Source: Sulfobacillus harzensis
GTDB taxonomy: Bacteria; Bacillota; Sulfobacillia; Sulfobacillales; Sulfobacillaceae
Reading direction: 5' to 3'
NCBI RefSeq assembly: GCF_012933365.1
Contig: NZ_JABBVZ010000006.1
Coordinates: 1 to 64,000 of the forward strand
Length of the DNA stretch: 64,000 nt
Within the stretch, counting starts at the first letter, position 1; every line of letters starts with the position of its first letter. Below, in pieces: positions 8,746 through 16,511 of this stretch. Below the pieces are notes generated by a model. That model had not been told where the DNA came from. It did not search any database and saw only the letters and a list, made by a program, of their open reading frames with translations. Made by a program: the position numbers and the translations under genes.

Positions 8746-9669
8746 ATGCCTAAAGATGTCTACCTGCAACCTGATGCGCCGGACCCGGTTCTCGACTCAG
8801 ATTTAGTGCTGTCGCTCGCCGGACGTCATGTATCGGGCCTTCAAAGCATCACAGCCATTGATGAATCCGGCGGTGAAGCCCGCGTCTATGTAGTGGACGA
8901 CTCCATCATAGTCAAGACGCAACGGCCCCATCGCCTGCGCCCGCGCACCAGCTTGGCTAAAGAGACGGTCTTTTTGGATGCGCTCAAAGATCAGGGCATT
9001 GCCGTGCCGCGGGTGTTGGGCTATGGACGCGAGGGCTTTATCGAATATATTGTTATGACCCGGATTCCTGGCGTAGCCGTTATTCACGCCAGCATTCCGC
9101 CTCAAGCCCGCCAACAGATGCTGTTTCAGCTCGGGCGGACCTTGGCGCGCATTCACGCGGTTCCCCAAGCCCCGTTTTTAGAATCAGGCCTGTTTCCCAC
9201 CGAAATGGCCCACGATACGTTTCGCGACCACGTGGCCGAGGTGCTTCTGGAGGGGGCACGGCGAATTTATGACTTTGGCATCCATTGGCCCATTGCAGGC
9301 TTGACCCCTGACGACCTGGTCCGCCGCGCCACCGATGCGTTACCGCGAACCCCGCTTCGCACCGCCATCCACTCCAATCCCGGTCCCACCCATACCTTTG
9401 TCGATCCCGTCACGGGCGAGTTTCAAGGGCTAATTGACTTCGGCGATGCGTTCGTCACCCACCCGGCCTGGGATTTGCGGCGCTGGACGCCCCGGGAGCG
9501 CGAGGCTCTCTTGGCGGGATATGAGGCGGACCGGACCGTTGAGGCGGCGTTTTTACAGACCTTTCCCATTATCGGCCTAGCCGTGGATCTGGTGCAGTTG
9601 GCGTCGGACAAGGCTGCGATACGGCAAGCGGCCGAAGCGGATCTGACGGAGACCATGGCGAGTTTATGA
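8746..9669 (+). CDS. Aminoglycoside phosphotransferase-family protein with altered catalytic loop
   Basis: A 307-residue APH/choline-kinase fold protein. The N-lobe is at about residues 20-110 (VVDDSIIVKTQRP carries the ATP-site Lys). The metal-binding DFG-equivalent IDFGDAFVTHPAWDL lies near 231. The catalytic loop near 209 reads HSNPGPTH, where the family has HxDxxxxN: the catalytic Asp is Asn and the usual Asn is His. An H at the last position occurs in a known subgroup (HxDLGPEH), but loss of the Asp is unusual. ATG 8746 has AAGGAG seven bases upstream. It may be a pseudokinase or binding protein; no substrate can be named. Its end overlaps the convergent membrane gene by 6 bases. Confidence 0.85.
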   Translation: MPKDVYLQPDAPDPVLDSDLVLSLAGRHVSGLQSITAIDESGGEARVYVVDDSIIVKTQRPHRLRPRTSLAKETVFLDALKDQGIAVPRVLGYGREGFIEYIVMTRIPGVAVIHASIPPQARQQMLFQLGRTLARIHAVPQAPFLESGLFPTEMAHDTFRDHVAEVLLEGARRIYDFGIHWPIAGLTPDDLVRRATDALPRTPLRTAIHSNPGPTHTFVDPVTGEFQGLIDFGDAFVTHPAWDLRRWTPREREALLAGYEADRTVEAAFLQTFPIIGLAVDLVQLASDKAAIRQAAEADLTETMASL

Positions 9670-10095
9670 CGCGCTTTGATGCGGTCCCGACTGTCCCTTG
9701 AGTCGCCGGATGACGCCAAGATAAAAGACTTCCCAGTAAGCAACAAAGAGGAAGTACAGCAAAGCGGAAATCCAGCTGGCGCCAATGGGATTGACGGCGC
9801 CTTGGTGTCCTAGTTGGGCATGCGCCATGGCCGCATCATATAAAAGACGGACGGCAAACAGTGTGGCCACCAGAGCGCCAACATAGGGGTTGGTCTTGTA
9901 GCGAGGCGGATTGGTGTGAAACTCGGTATGCGTAAGACTGTACCCCCCAAGTGCCAGACCGATGATGAGCCCTCCGGCCACCCCCGCTAAATTCACCACA
10001 GTGCGCATCTCAACCACGATCACAAAGATGCCGAGCGCTCCCAGCAAAAACACTCGCGGCCAAAGGGTGGCCGGCCGATAGGGCTGCTCAGTCAT
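9664..10095 (-). CDS. Small integral membrane protein of unknown function
   Basis: A 143-residue protein with about four hydrophobic helices: VFLLGALGIFVIVV, VVNLAGVAGGLIIGLALGGY, YVGALVATLFAVRLLYDAA and SALLYFLFVAYWEVFYLGVI. The layout (TNPYVGALVAT between helices) is faintly reminiscent of DUF1453/CcdC proteins, but I would not assign it. ATG 10095 overlaps the dcd stop as ATGA, so it is translationally coupled and third in the operon 11436-9664. Confidence 0.75.
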   Translation of the reverse strand: MTEQPYRPATLWPRVFLLGALGIFVIVVEMRTVVNLAGVAGGLIIGLALGGYSLTHTEFHTNPPRYKTNPYVGALVATLFAVRLLYDAAMAHAQLGHQGAVNPIGASWISALLYFLFVAYWEVFYLGVIRRLKGQSGPHQSAS

Positions 10096-10712
10096 GGTGC
10101 GGCGGGATGGTCTCCCTCCGCGAAGGAGCGAATAATGGCCCAATCGCGGTCTAACGACAGTTTGGAAAACTCCGGTCCCACGGGGCCGGTGTACTTGCCG
10201 CCCTGCGCCGGATATGCGGCGCCACTTTCCGTCAAAGTGTGAAACACCAGCTGTGCGACCCGCGTCCCTGGATACAGGTACACGGGGGTATCTCCCAAAT
10301 TAGCCAACTCCAGCGTCAGACTGCCACGGTATCCCGGCGATACCATAATGGCAGTAGCCACAATCAAACCAAGCCGCCCCCAGGACGAGCGGCCAATCAC
10401 ATAGGCCATCAAGTCTCGCGGCACCTGCAAAAACTCGAACGTTGCCCCCAACACCAATTGATTGGGATGCAAAATCATTTTGTCGCCAATCGGCACCCGC
10501 ACGCGCTCCTGATAGTCTTCCGGATCCTGAGCCATTTCCAATGGATCGATAGGTCCTTTGGCCGACCGCTTCATGAGGATGAAGTCTTGTCCCAACCGTA
10601 CGTCCACAGAGCCGCCGCGCAACTGATCGGGACTTAAGAGCGGTGTGACAATAAGCCGCTCCGCCAATGGCCGCCTCATGCGATCCCAAAGCGTCTCCTC
10701 ACTCACCACCAT
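10092..10712 (-). CDS. dcd: dCTP deaminase (dUTPase/Dcd superfamily)
   Basis: Deaminates dCTP to dUTP, or to dUMP in bifunctional enzymes, feeding dTTP synthesis. The 206-residue protein has the signature GRSSWGRLGL (about 104-113), with the Ser/Arg residues that contact phosphates, and LTLELAN (about 133) with the catalytic Glu, followed by LYPGTRVAQLVFH. The C-terminal KYTGPVGPEFSKL fits the flexible tail. I cannot tell from sequence whether it also has diphosphatase activity. ATG 10712 is preceded by AGGTGACAG. It sits 7 bases after the upstream gene and overlaps the downstream membrane gene, so the three form an operon. Confidence 0.88.
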   Translation of the reverse strand: MVVSEETLWDRMRRPLAERLIVTPLLSPDQLRGGSVDVRLGQDFILMKRSAKGPIDPLEMAQDPEDYQERVRVPIGDKMILHPNQLVLGATFEFLQVPRDLMAYVIGRSSWGRLGLIVATAIMVSPGYRGSLTLELANLGDTPVYLYPGTRVAQLVFHTLTESGAAYPAQGGKYTGPVGPEFSKLSLDRDWAIIRSFAEGDHPAAP

Positions 10713-10719
10713 ATCTCTG

Positions 10720-11436
10720 TCACCTCGTCTTCTGCCAGGCTTCCCAAAGCCAACGGCCTTCAAGCGCTTTATAAGCCAGCCCGGCCATTAACGGACGATC
10801 GGCGTCACCTACCATATGGAGCGCTAAAAGAACCGCGATCTCATTATCCACGCCGTGGCCACCCGCTTCGTGGGGCACTACCCCATAGGCCAATTGCTGT
10901 TGATAGGCGGAAAAGTCCGGCAATGCCGGCCAATTCACCTTCAGAGGCTGCCCAGCTCCGGATGCCGCCCCCAACGTGTCAAAAAGAGCGGGGTAGGCAG
11001 AGCGAAAGCTCTGCAAGCGACGAAGGACGCCCTCTGAACGGATGCTTGCCTCCCAAGCGGAAATAATCGCCATCGCACCGAGTCTCGACACCAACGCTTG
11101 CCATCGCTCGCTCCTGTCATCCGCCCACAGCGCCCCAAACGCGGACATGGCCACCGGATCAAACCCCAGTGCTTCCGGATAGCTCATGAGCACCCCGTCA
11201 TTGTCCTCCAGCACCTGCCAGTCGTCACCCGGAGCCACCGTCCAAGGGCGGCTGTCCATCATCGACAACCATCGCGCCATACCTTGGGCTACAGGGTGTG
11301 CCGGGTGTTCCAGTCTTCGCAGCCAACTGATGCGCACCGCTTGCGGCAGCGGCTCCAGCAATGCCCGAATCCCTTGCTCGACATGCTCCGCCAACCGACT
11401 TTCCCACTCTTGTTGGGCCACATTCTGCCACCGCAC
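10720..11436 (-). CDS. Hypothetical protein, first gene of the dcd operon
   Basis: Not recognised. 238 residues, soluble and mostly helical, Trp- and Ala-rich, with no signal peptide. A possible metal-binding stretch VVPHEAGGHGVDNEIAVL (about 188-205) carries His-Glu and Gly-His, but it is not a classical HExxH. The GTG start at 11436 follows a purine-rich AGGGGGGAA. It lies 7 bases upstream of dcd and is probably co-transcribed, so a nucleotide-related role is possible but unproven. Confidence 0.7.
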   Translation of the reverse strand: MRWQNVAQQEWESRLAEHVEQGIRALLEPLPQAVRISWLRRLEHPAHPVAQGMARWLSMMDSRPWTVAPGDDWQVLEDNDGVLMSYPEALGFDPVAMSAFGALWADDRSERWQALVSRLGAMAIISAWEASIRSEGVLRRLQSFRSAYPALFDTLGAASGAGQPLKVNWPALPDFSAYQQQLAYGVVPHEAGGHGVDNEIAVLLALHMVGDADRPLMAGLAYKALEGRWLWEAWQKTR

Positions 11437-11568
11437 GGAATTCCCCCCTGCCCGCCTCTATTCGCGACCCTCGACAAAAATCCCTTTCCAATATCTGAGT
11501 TCAGGTTGTGAATTGGCCACGCACTTGATACCATGAAGGGGAATTCGCTGCCCAGAAAGGAACCCGCC

Positions 11569-12213
11569 ATGTACCAGTTTGCCGGATTTTCGAAGTTGGA
11601 CTTCGACGTCTTTCTCATCCCCGAATTTCATGATCGTATGAGCGCCCTACGCACGCAAGTGCGTCCCAAGTTGGCTATGCTTGGCGATGATTTGGCGCCC
11701 CGCCTGGAGGAGATTACTGGGCACCCCATGTATCCGCATACGGCTTCTCACGCCCGGCGCCGAGTTAATCCGCCCGACGACACCTGGGTCGCCTTCTCCC
11801 GATCGGAACGAGGCTACAAGCGGTACGCGCATTTTGAAGTAGGAATTTGTCTGGATTATGTCTTTGTCCGTTTCGTCGTCAAGCCGGAAGGGGAAGAGGA
11901 CAAAGCGTCGTTAATTCAATACCTTGAGCGCCAAGGCATTGGGGCCCTGAAACTTAAGGATCCTGAACCCATTTACTATTATCAGGATGACCATGGACAA
12001 GGCGCCGAGAATGTGGAGAGTCTCACTGGGCAGGATCTCTCGGACATTCTGAAGCGGACCGCTCTGAAAAGCCGCGGATTTACCGTTGGGCTCATTTTTG
12101 ATCGCGAAACTCCGCTTTTGCGGAGCGCCGAGTTTGTCACCCGCGCCCATAATGCCATCCGGCATTTGGCGCCTCTTTATGAAGGGGTATTGGAAACCCA
12201 AGAGGTCCGTTAA
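11569..12213 (+). CDS. DUF1054 (YktB) family protein
   Basis: 214-residue cytoplasmic protein of the YktB/DUF1054 family, found mainly in Bacillota, function unknown. Family hallmarks visible: FAGFSKLDFDVFLIPEF at the N-terminus, LRTQVRPKLAMLGDDLAP, the block HARRRVNPPDDTWVAFS followed by RSERGYKRYAHFEVG, and a C-terminal region ending with FVTRAHNAIRHLAPLYEGV. The ATG at 11569 has AAGGAA at the right distance; the frame extends 12 codons further without a good site. It is monocistronic and followed immediately by a MITE-like element. Confidence 0.88.
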   Translation: MYQFAGFSKLDFDVFLIPEFHDRMSALRTQVRPKLAMLGDDLAPRLEEITGHPMYPHTASHARRRVNPPDDTWVAFSRSERGYKRYAHFEVGICLDYVFVRFVVKPEGEEDKASLIQYLERQGIGALKLKDPEPIYYYQDDHGQGAENVESLTGQDLSDILKRTALKSRGFTVGLIFDRETPLLRSAEFVTRAHNAIRHLAPLYEGVLETQEVR

Positions 12214-12215
12214 CA

Positions 12216-12366
12216 GGGGCTGACTCAAAAGGCCTTTGCCCTTAAATTCTCTCCCACTTGACTCCCGAAAACAGGGAAGAAGATGGCCCGCTTCCTCCAC
12301 TAATCGGGGTAAAACGGGCACATTTTAGGGACGGCATCAGGGCCCAGGTCCCTTTTGAGTAGCCCC
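12216..12366. mobile_element. MITE-like element with 16-bp terminal inverted repeats
   Basis: GGGGCTGACTCAAAAGG at 12216-12232 and CCCTTTTGAGTAGCCCC at 12350-12366 are inverted copies that differ by one inserted base. The 151-bp span has no gene. The ends resemble termini of IS1182/IS5-like transposons (GGGGCTGTCTCAAAA), so it may be a non-autonomous derivative moved by such a transposase. No clear target duplication is visible. It starts 2 bases after the DUF1054 stop. Confidence 0.6.
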
Positions 12367-12490
12367 TTACCATCCTCGCCCCGAGAAATTCTCCACCAAA
12401 TCTCCCCAAAAAGAACCCTAGCCGTTTCCCCCTGCGTAGGATTGAATTAATATCAAGAAGACTTCGGATTCTTGTCTAGGGGGCTTTTCC

Positions 12491-14245
12491 ATGATTGCCT
12501 GGAAGATTGGTGGCGAACAGGGCGAAGGCATTGATTCCACCGGCGATGTGCTGGCCACGGTCGCAAATCGCATGGGATACTTCGTCTATGGATACAAATC
12601 GTTTTCGTCGCGCATTAAAGGCGGCCACACCACGTACAAGGTACGCATCGCCAATCGCCGCGTAGAAGCGGCAGCCGAAGCGACCGATATTCTTGTGGCA
12701 TTAAACCAAGAAACCATCAACAAACACGTGTGGGAGTTGGATGGCGGGCTCTTGTTGGCGGATAGCGCCTTCTCGCCCACGCTGCCGGAAGGCCTCAAGG
12801 CCCACCTCATCGCCTTGCCGCTCACGGAAATTGCCAAACAGCACGGCTCGGTGGTCATGCGCAACATGGTTTCGGTAGGCGCGTCAGCCGCACTCTTAAA
12901 CCTTCCTGCCGATCCTTTTTTGGAGTATGTGGAGTCCAAGTTTTCCCGCAAGGGGACCGAGATTGTCAAGGCCAACCAGGAGGCACTCTTGGATGGGTTC
13001 AATCGCGTCCACGATCAATTTCAAGGCGTTTCCCAACTGAAATTAGACGCTCCCGTACCCGGAGACCGTGTGGTGATTACCGGCAACGACGCCATCGCGT
13101 TGGGTGCGGTGGCGGGCGGATGCCGCATCATGTGCGGATATCCCATTACCCCGGCCACCGACATCATGGAGGCTCTTTCCAAGTGGCTTCCGATGGTCGG
13201 GGGAACGGTGGTGCAAATGGAGGACGAGTTGGGCTCTATCACGGCCTGCATCGGAGCGGGTTACGCCGGCGCTCGGGCCATGACGGCCACCTCCGGTCCC
13301 GGATTCTCGTTGATGCAGGAAGGCATTGGCCTCGCCTCCATGGCGGAAATCCCCGTCGTCATTGTTGACACGCAGCGCAGCGGGCCGTCCACCGGGATGC
13401 CGACAAAGCAGGAGCAATCCGACCTCATGGCCATTATCAATGGCGGCCATGGCGAAGGACCGCGCGTGGTGCTGGCTCCGAGTTCCGTCGAAGAAGCCTT
13501 TGAAGACGGATGGCAGGCCTTCAACATTGCCGATCAATTGCAGACGCCCGTATTGATTGCGACAGACCTCTCGCTTTCGCTCTGGTCGCAGAGCGTTGAC
13601 CGCGCTAAGTTGAATGGGCCCCGAGTTCCGATCGAGCGTGGGCCCATCGTAAGCTCGGACGACTTGACGGCTTTGGGAGAAAATGTGTTCTTGCGGTATC
13701 AAATGACCGATGACGGGGTCTCCCCTCGCTCATTGCCCGGCACCCAAAACGGACAGTTTCTGGCCACCGGTGTCGAGCATCAACCGAATGGCAAAGTATC
13801 GGAGGACCCCGCCAATCGCACCCGCATGATGGAAAAGCGTTTGACCAAAATCCAGCGCGTACACGCTCTTCGCGATGGCGTACGCTATGAGGGGCCAGAC
13901 GACGCCGACTTGGTCCTTCTCGCCATCGGTGCCACCGTGGGAGCCATCAAGGAAGCGCGCGACATCTTAACCACGGAACGCCACCGGGTGGCAGCAAGCT
14001 GGCTTCGCACCCTGTCTCCCTTCCCGATCGCCCAGTTCGAGCGCCTTTTCCGGCGCGCTCGTCAAATTCTGATTGTTGAGCAAAACGCCACCGGCCAGGT
14101 TGCGCATTTGATGCGCCAGGCTGGAGTTTACGACCCCAAGCGTTGTCACAGCCTGCTTAAATATGATGGGGTGCAATTTTTTCCATCGGAAATCGTGGAG
14201 GCGGCACGCCCCCTGTTGGAATCCTTCGCGGAGGTGAAGTCCTAA
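12491..14245 (+). CDS. korA: 2-oxoacid:ferredoxin oxidoreductase, fused gamma-alpha subunit
   Basis: Oxidatively decarboxylates a 2-oxoacid (probably 2-oxoglutarate) to the acyl-CoA with ferredoxin as electron acceptor, together with the beta subunit. In 584 residues, the gamma domain (about 1-185; GGEQGEGIDSTGDVLA, SRIKGGHTTYKVR) is fused to the alpha domain (about 195-420; ALGAVAGGCRIMCGYPITPA, TATSGPGFSLMQEGIGLA) and a C-terminal transketolase-like domain. This fused type without a delta ferredoxin subunit is typical of aerobic and archaeal enzymes. The ATG has AGGGGG upstream. It overlaps korB as TAATG. The substrate is inferred from family size only. The 7Fe ferredoxin at 16178 is a plausible partner. 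Confidence 0.93.
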   Translation: MIAWKIGGEQGEGIDSTGDVLATVANRMGYFVYGYKSFSSRIKGGHTTYKVRIANRRVEAAAEATDILVALNQETINKHVWELDGGLLLADSAFSPTLPEGLKAHLIALPLTEIAKQHGSVVMRNMVSVGASAALLNLPADPFLEYVESKFSRKGTEIVKANQEALLDGFNRVHDQFQGVSQLKLDAPVPGDRVVITGNDAIALGAVAGGCRIMCGYPITPATDIMEALSKWLPMVGGTVVQMEDELGSITACIGAGYAGARAMTATSGPGFSLMQEGIGLASMAEIPVVIVDTQRSGPSTGMPTKQEQSDLMAIINGGHGEGPRVVLAPSSVEEAFEDGWQAFNIADQLQTPVLIATDLSLSLWSQSVDRAKLNGPRVPIERGPIVSSDDLTALGENVFLRYQMTDDGVSPRSLPGTQNGQFLATGVEHQPNGKVSEDPANRTRMMEKRLTKIQRVHALRDGVRYEGPDDADLVLLAIGATVGAIKEARDILTTERHRVAASWLRTLSPFPIAQFERLFRRARQILIVEQNATGQVAHLMRQAGVYDPKRCHSLLKYDGVQFFPSEIVEAARPLLESFAEVKS

Positions 14246-15108
14246 TGGCCACATTGCAGCAATTCAAAACCACCGAGAAGTCGTGGTGGTGTCCCGGCTG
14301 CGGCGATTTTGGCGTCTTGGCGGCCATGCAGAAGGCCTTGGTCGCCGTGGGCGCGGAGCCCAGCACCACCGCCATTGTGGCCGGTATCGGCTGCTCGGGA
14401 AAACTGGGCAACTACATCAACTCCTATAACATCCACGCCACCCACGGGCGAACCCTGCCAGCCGCGCTGGGGATTAAGCTGGCCAACCGAGACTTGTTGG
14501 TGCTGGCGGCCGGGGGTGACGGCGACGCTTATGCGATAGGGATGGGCCACTTCATGCACGCTCTCAGGCGAAACGTCAATGTCACCTACATTGTCATGGA
14601 CAATCATGTCTACGGCCTGACCAAAGGCCAAACCTCGCCAACTTCGGAAAGCGGGTTTCAAACCAAGACGACACCAAAGGGCAGCATTGATCGGCCGGTG
14701 CATCCTCTCATGTTAGCTGTCTCGGCGGGCGCCACCTTTGTCGCCCAAGGGTTCTCGAGCTGGCAGCCGCAGTTGGCCAAACTTATCCAGATGGGCATCG
14801 AACATCCGGGCTTCTCGTTGATCAACGTGATTTCGCCCTGCGTCACCTATAACAAAGTCAACACCTACGACTGGTATAAGAAGACGTTAGCCAATCTGGA
14901 CGACGATCCCAGCTATGACCCGTCCAGCCGCACCACCGCCCTGGCGCGCCTGGATGAAACCGACGAGCTGATCACGGGCCTCATCTATCGTGAGCCGTCG
15001 GAACCTTATGAGGCCCTGTTGCCGGGATTTCGCAAAACGCCCCTAGTCGAGCAGGATTGGCATGTCGACCAAGCGACTTGGGACAAAATGCTGGCCAACT
15101 TCGACTAG
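14245..15108 (+). CDS. korB: 2-oxoacid:ferredoxin oxidoreductase, beta subunit
   Basis: 287-residue thiamine-diphosphate-binding subunit. Residues 12-20 read KSWWCPGCG with the cluster-region cysteines. The TPP motif starts at GGDGDAYAIGMGHFMHALRRN and ends YIVMDNHVYGLTKGQTSP. The ATHGRTLPAALGIKLAN segment matches the family. Further cysteines lie in VISPCVTYN. It is translationally coupled to korA (TAATG), and a terminator follows. korA and korB are enough for a functional alpha2beta2-type enzyme. Confidence 0.95.
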   Translation: MATLQQFKTTEKSWWCPGCGDFGVLAAMQKALVAVGAEPSTTAIVAGIGCSGKLGNYINSYNIHATHGRTLPAALGIKLANRDLLVLAAGGDGDAYAIGMGHFMHALRRNVNVTYIVMDNHVYGLTKGQTSPTSESGFQTKTTPKGSIDRPVHPLMLAVSAGATFVAQGFSSWQPQLAKLIQMGIEHPGFSLINVISPCVTYNKVNTYDWYKKTLANLDDDPSYDPSSRTTALARLDETDELITGLIYREPSEPYEALLPGFRKTPLVEQDWHVDQATWDKMLANFD

Positions 15109-15127
15109 CCTCCCTGTTTCGGACAAG

Positions 15128-15156
15128 GGCCTCTGGCGTCAGCCGGAGGCCGTTTT
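15128..15156 (+). terminator. Terminator of korAB
   Basis: GGCCTC (15128-15133) pairs with GAGGCC (15146-15151), extended inside by GGC/GCC across one mismatch, and is followed by GTTTTG. Confidence 0.8.
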
Positions 15157-15256
15157 GATTGCAATTTTTCAGCCCATCTAAGCCCAATGTCTTACCCCAC
15201 GCATGCTGATTCTCTGTCACACTACCTTTCAAGGAAAAGAAAGAGGTGCAGAGCGC

Positions 15257-15622
15257 ATGGTCGACGGACTCGTCTGGTGCGGCATTTTTACCGAGGAGGC
15301 ACAAGCCATGAGCCGATTTATCGCCGAGGTGCTGGGCGGACGGCTGATTCTCGAACAACCGGATTTTTGGGTCTTCGACCTTCCTCGGGGCGACCGCATC
15401 GAAGTCTTTGGAACCCAAGGCCCCCGTCCAGCGCACTTAGTTCATTATCAGGGACGCGTGTTAGGATTTCGGGTGTCGGATATGGACTCCGCGAAACGGA
15501 GCCTCGTGGAATATGGCTGTGAGTTGCTGGGTGACACATGCCGGGCGGGGCAAACGGAGTGGCAGCACTTTCGAGGGCCAGACGGTTCCGTCTATGAGCT
15601 GACCCGCTATCCCGACGCCTAA
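15257..15622 (+). CDS. VOC (glyoxalase/dioxygenase-fold) family protein
   Basis: 121-residue single-module vicinal-oxygen-chelate protein. The beta-alpha-beta pattern shows GLVWCGIFTEEAQAMSRFIA, LPRGDRIEVFG, VLGFRVSDMDSAKRSLVEYG and a closing HFRGPDGSVYELTRYPD typical of the family end. One His and Glu of a possible metal site are visible (HFRGPDGSVYEL). The ATG at 15257 has GAGGTG eight bases upstream; the frame continues upstream to 15203 without a better site. Substrate cannot be named. It is flanked by terminators and thus monocistronic. Confidence 0.8.
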   Translation: MVDGLVWCGIFTEEAQAMSRFIAEVLGGRLILEQPDFWVFDLPRGDRIEVFGTQGPRPAHLVHYQGRVLGFRVSDMDSAKRSLVEYGCELLGDTCRAGQTEWQHFRGPDGSVYELTRYPDA

Positions 15623-15626
15623 CGAA

Positions 15627-15657
15627 AAGGCCCCCTCCCTCGCAAGGTTGGGGCCTT
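15627..15657. terminator. Bidirectional terminator between VOC gene and GAF gene
   Basis: AAGGCCCC (15627-15634) pairs with GGGGCCTT (15650-15657). It lies between convergent genes, but its U-runs are short on both sides. Confidence 0.65.
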
Positions 15658-15681
15658 CCGTACAGGTCCTCGGAAAAGAGG

Positions 15682-16173
15682 TTAATACCAGTGAAAATTT
15701 GACCAGGCCTTGGCGAGTTTGGCCACCACCGCCTCCAAGAGATGGACGTCCTCGGCCCCAAAACGGGCGAAATCGGGACTATCCACATCCAAGCAGCCGA
15801 CCGGCTGTCCTTGGGAAATAATCGGAATGACTAACTCGGAGCGGGAATCGGCGTCGCACGCAATATGAGCCGGAAACTCCAATACGTTGTCAACCACCAG
15901 CGTTTCGGCTCGAGCCATCGCGGTGCCCACCACGCCGTGTTCACGGGCAATGCGGGTGCAAGCCGGCTTTCCGGCAAATGGGCCCAGCACCCAGTCGCCG
16001 CTGGCTTTTTCCGACAGATAGAACCCAACCCAATTAATGCGCGGCAGGTACTGATTCAACAGTGCGGCGATATTAGCCAAATTGGCATTGAGGTTGGATT
16101 CCCCGCCCAACACAGCATCGGTAAACGCCAACACATCTTCCGGGCGGGCTGCTTCCTTGAGTTCCAGCTCCAT
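15682..16173 (-). CDS. GAF-domain protein, free methionine-(R)-sulfoxide reductase type
   Basis: 163 residues forming one GAF domain of the YebR/fRMsr type, which reduces free Met-(R)-sulfoxide. Conserved blocks are NWVGFYL, GPFAGKPACTRIAREHGVVG, HIACDADSRSELVIPI and GCLDVDSPDFARF. Of the three cysteines of E. coli fRMsr, two are present (GKPAC and HIACD), while the GVCG cysteine is Val here, so the thiol relay would have to use the remaining pair. The ATG at 16173 lies 4 bases after the ferredoxin stop, so the two genes form an operon, possibly supplying reducing power or linked by oxidative stress. Confidence 0.85.
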   Translation of the reverse strand: MELELKEAARPEDVLAFTDAVLGGESNLNANLANIAALLNQYLPRINWVGFYLSEKASGDWVLGPFAGKPACTRIAREHGVVGTAMARAETLVVDNVLEFPAHIACDADSRSELVIPIISQGQPVGCLDVDSPDFARFGAEDVHLLEAVVAKLAKAWSNFHWY

Positions 16174-16177
16174 GAGA

Positions 16178-16420
16178 CTACTGCTTGAAGAAATCGGCGT
16201 TGCGCTTGATGGAGGCCTGAAACTCTTCCGGTACTTCGTCTTCCTCGTAGATGGCGCTCACCGGGCATTCCGGCTGGCACGCTCCGCAATCGATGCAGAC
16301 TTCCGGGTCGATGTAGTACTGGTCGGCCTCATCCGTGGTGTGAATGCAATCCACCGGGCACACCTCGACACACGAAGCGTCTTTCACGCCAATGCAGGGG
16401 TCAGTGATGATGAAAGCCAT
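16178..16420 (-). CDS. fdxA: 7Fe ferredoxin ([3Fe-4S][4Fe-4S])
   Basis: An 80-residue electron carrier. The first cluster motif is CIGVKDASCVEVCPVDC (Cys x7 Cys x3 Cys x3 Cys), typical of the [3Fe-4S] site of 7Fe ferredoxins. The second is CIDCGACQPECP for [4Fe-4S]. The C-terminal tail EEDEVPEEFQASIKRNADFF matches the FdxA group. The ATG has GAGGAG upstream. It is likely the partner of ferredoxin-dependent enzymes such as KorAB encoded 1 kb away. Confidence 0.95.
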   Translation of the reverse strand: MAFIITDPCIGVKDASCVEVCPVDCIHTTDEADQYYIDPEVCIDCGACQPECPVSAIYEEDEVPEEFQASIKRNADFFKQ

Positions 16421-16511
16421 GTGTCTCCTCCTCGTCGTCTGCCCCCAAAACGGGGCAATTCATCTCATTTTACTATCCTAGCCATTAAAACAAAAGAGCA
16501 CCGACCAAAAT

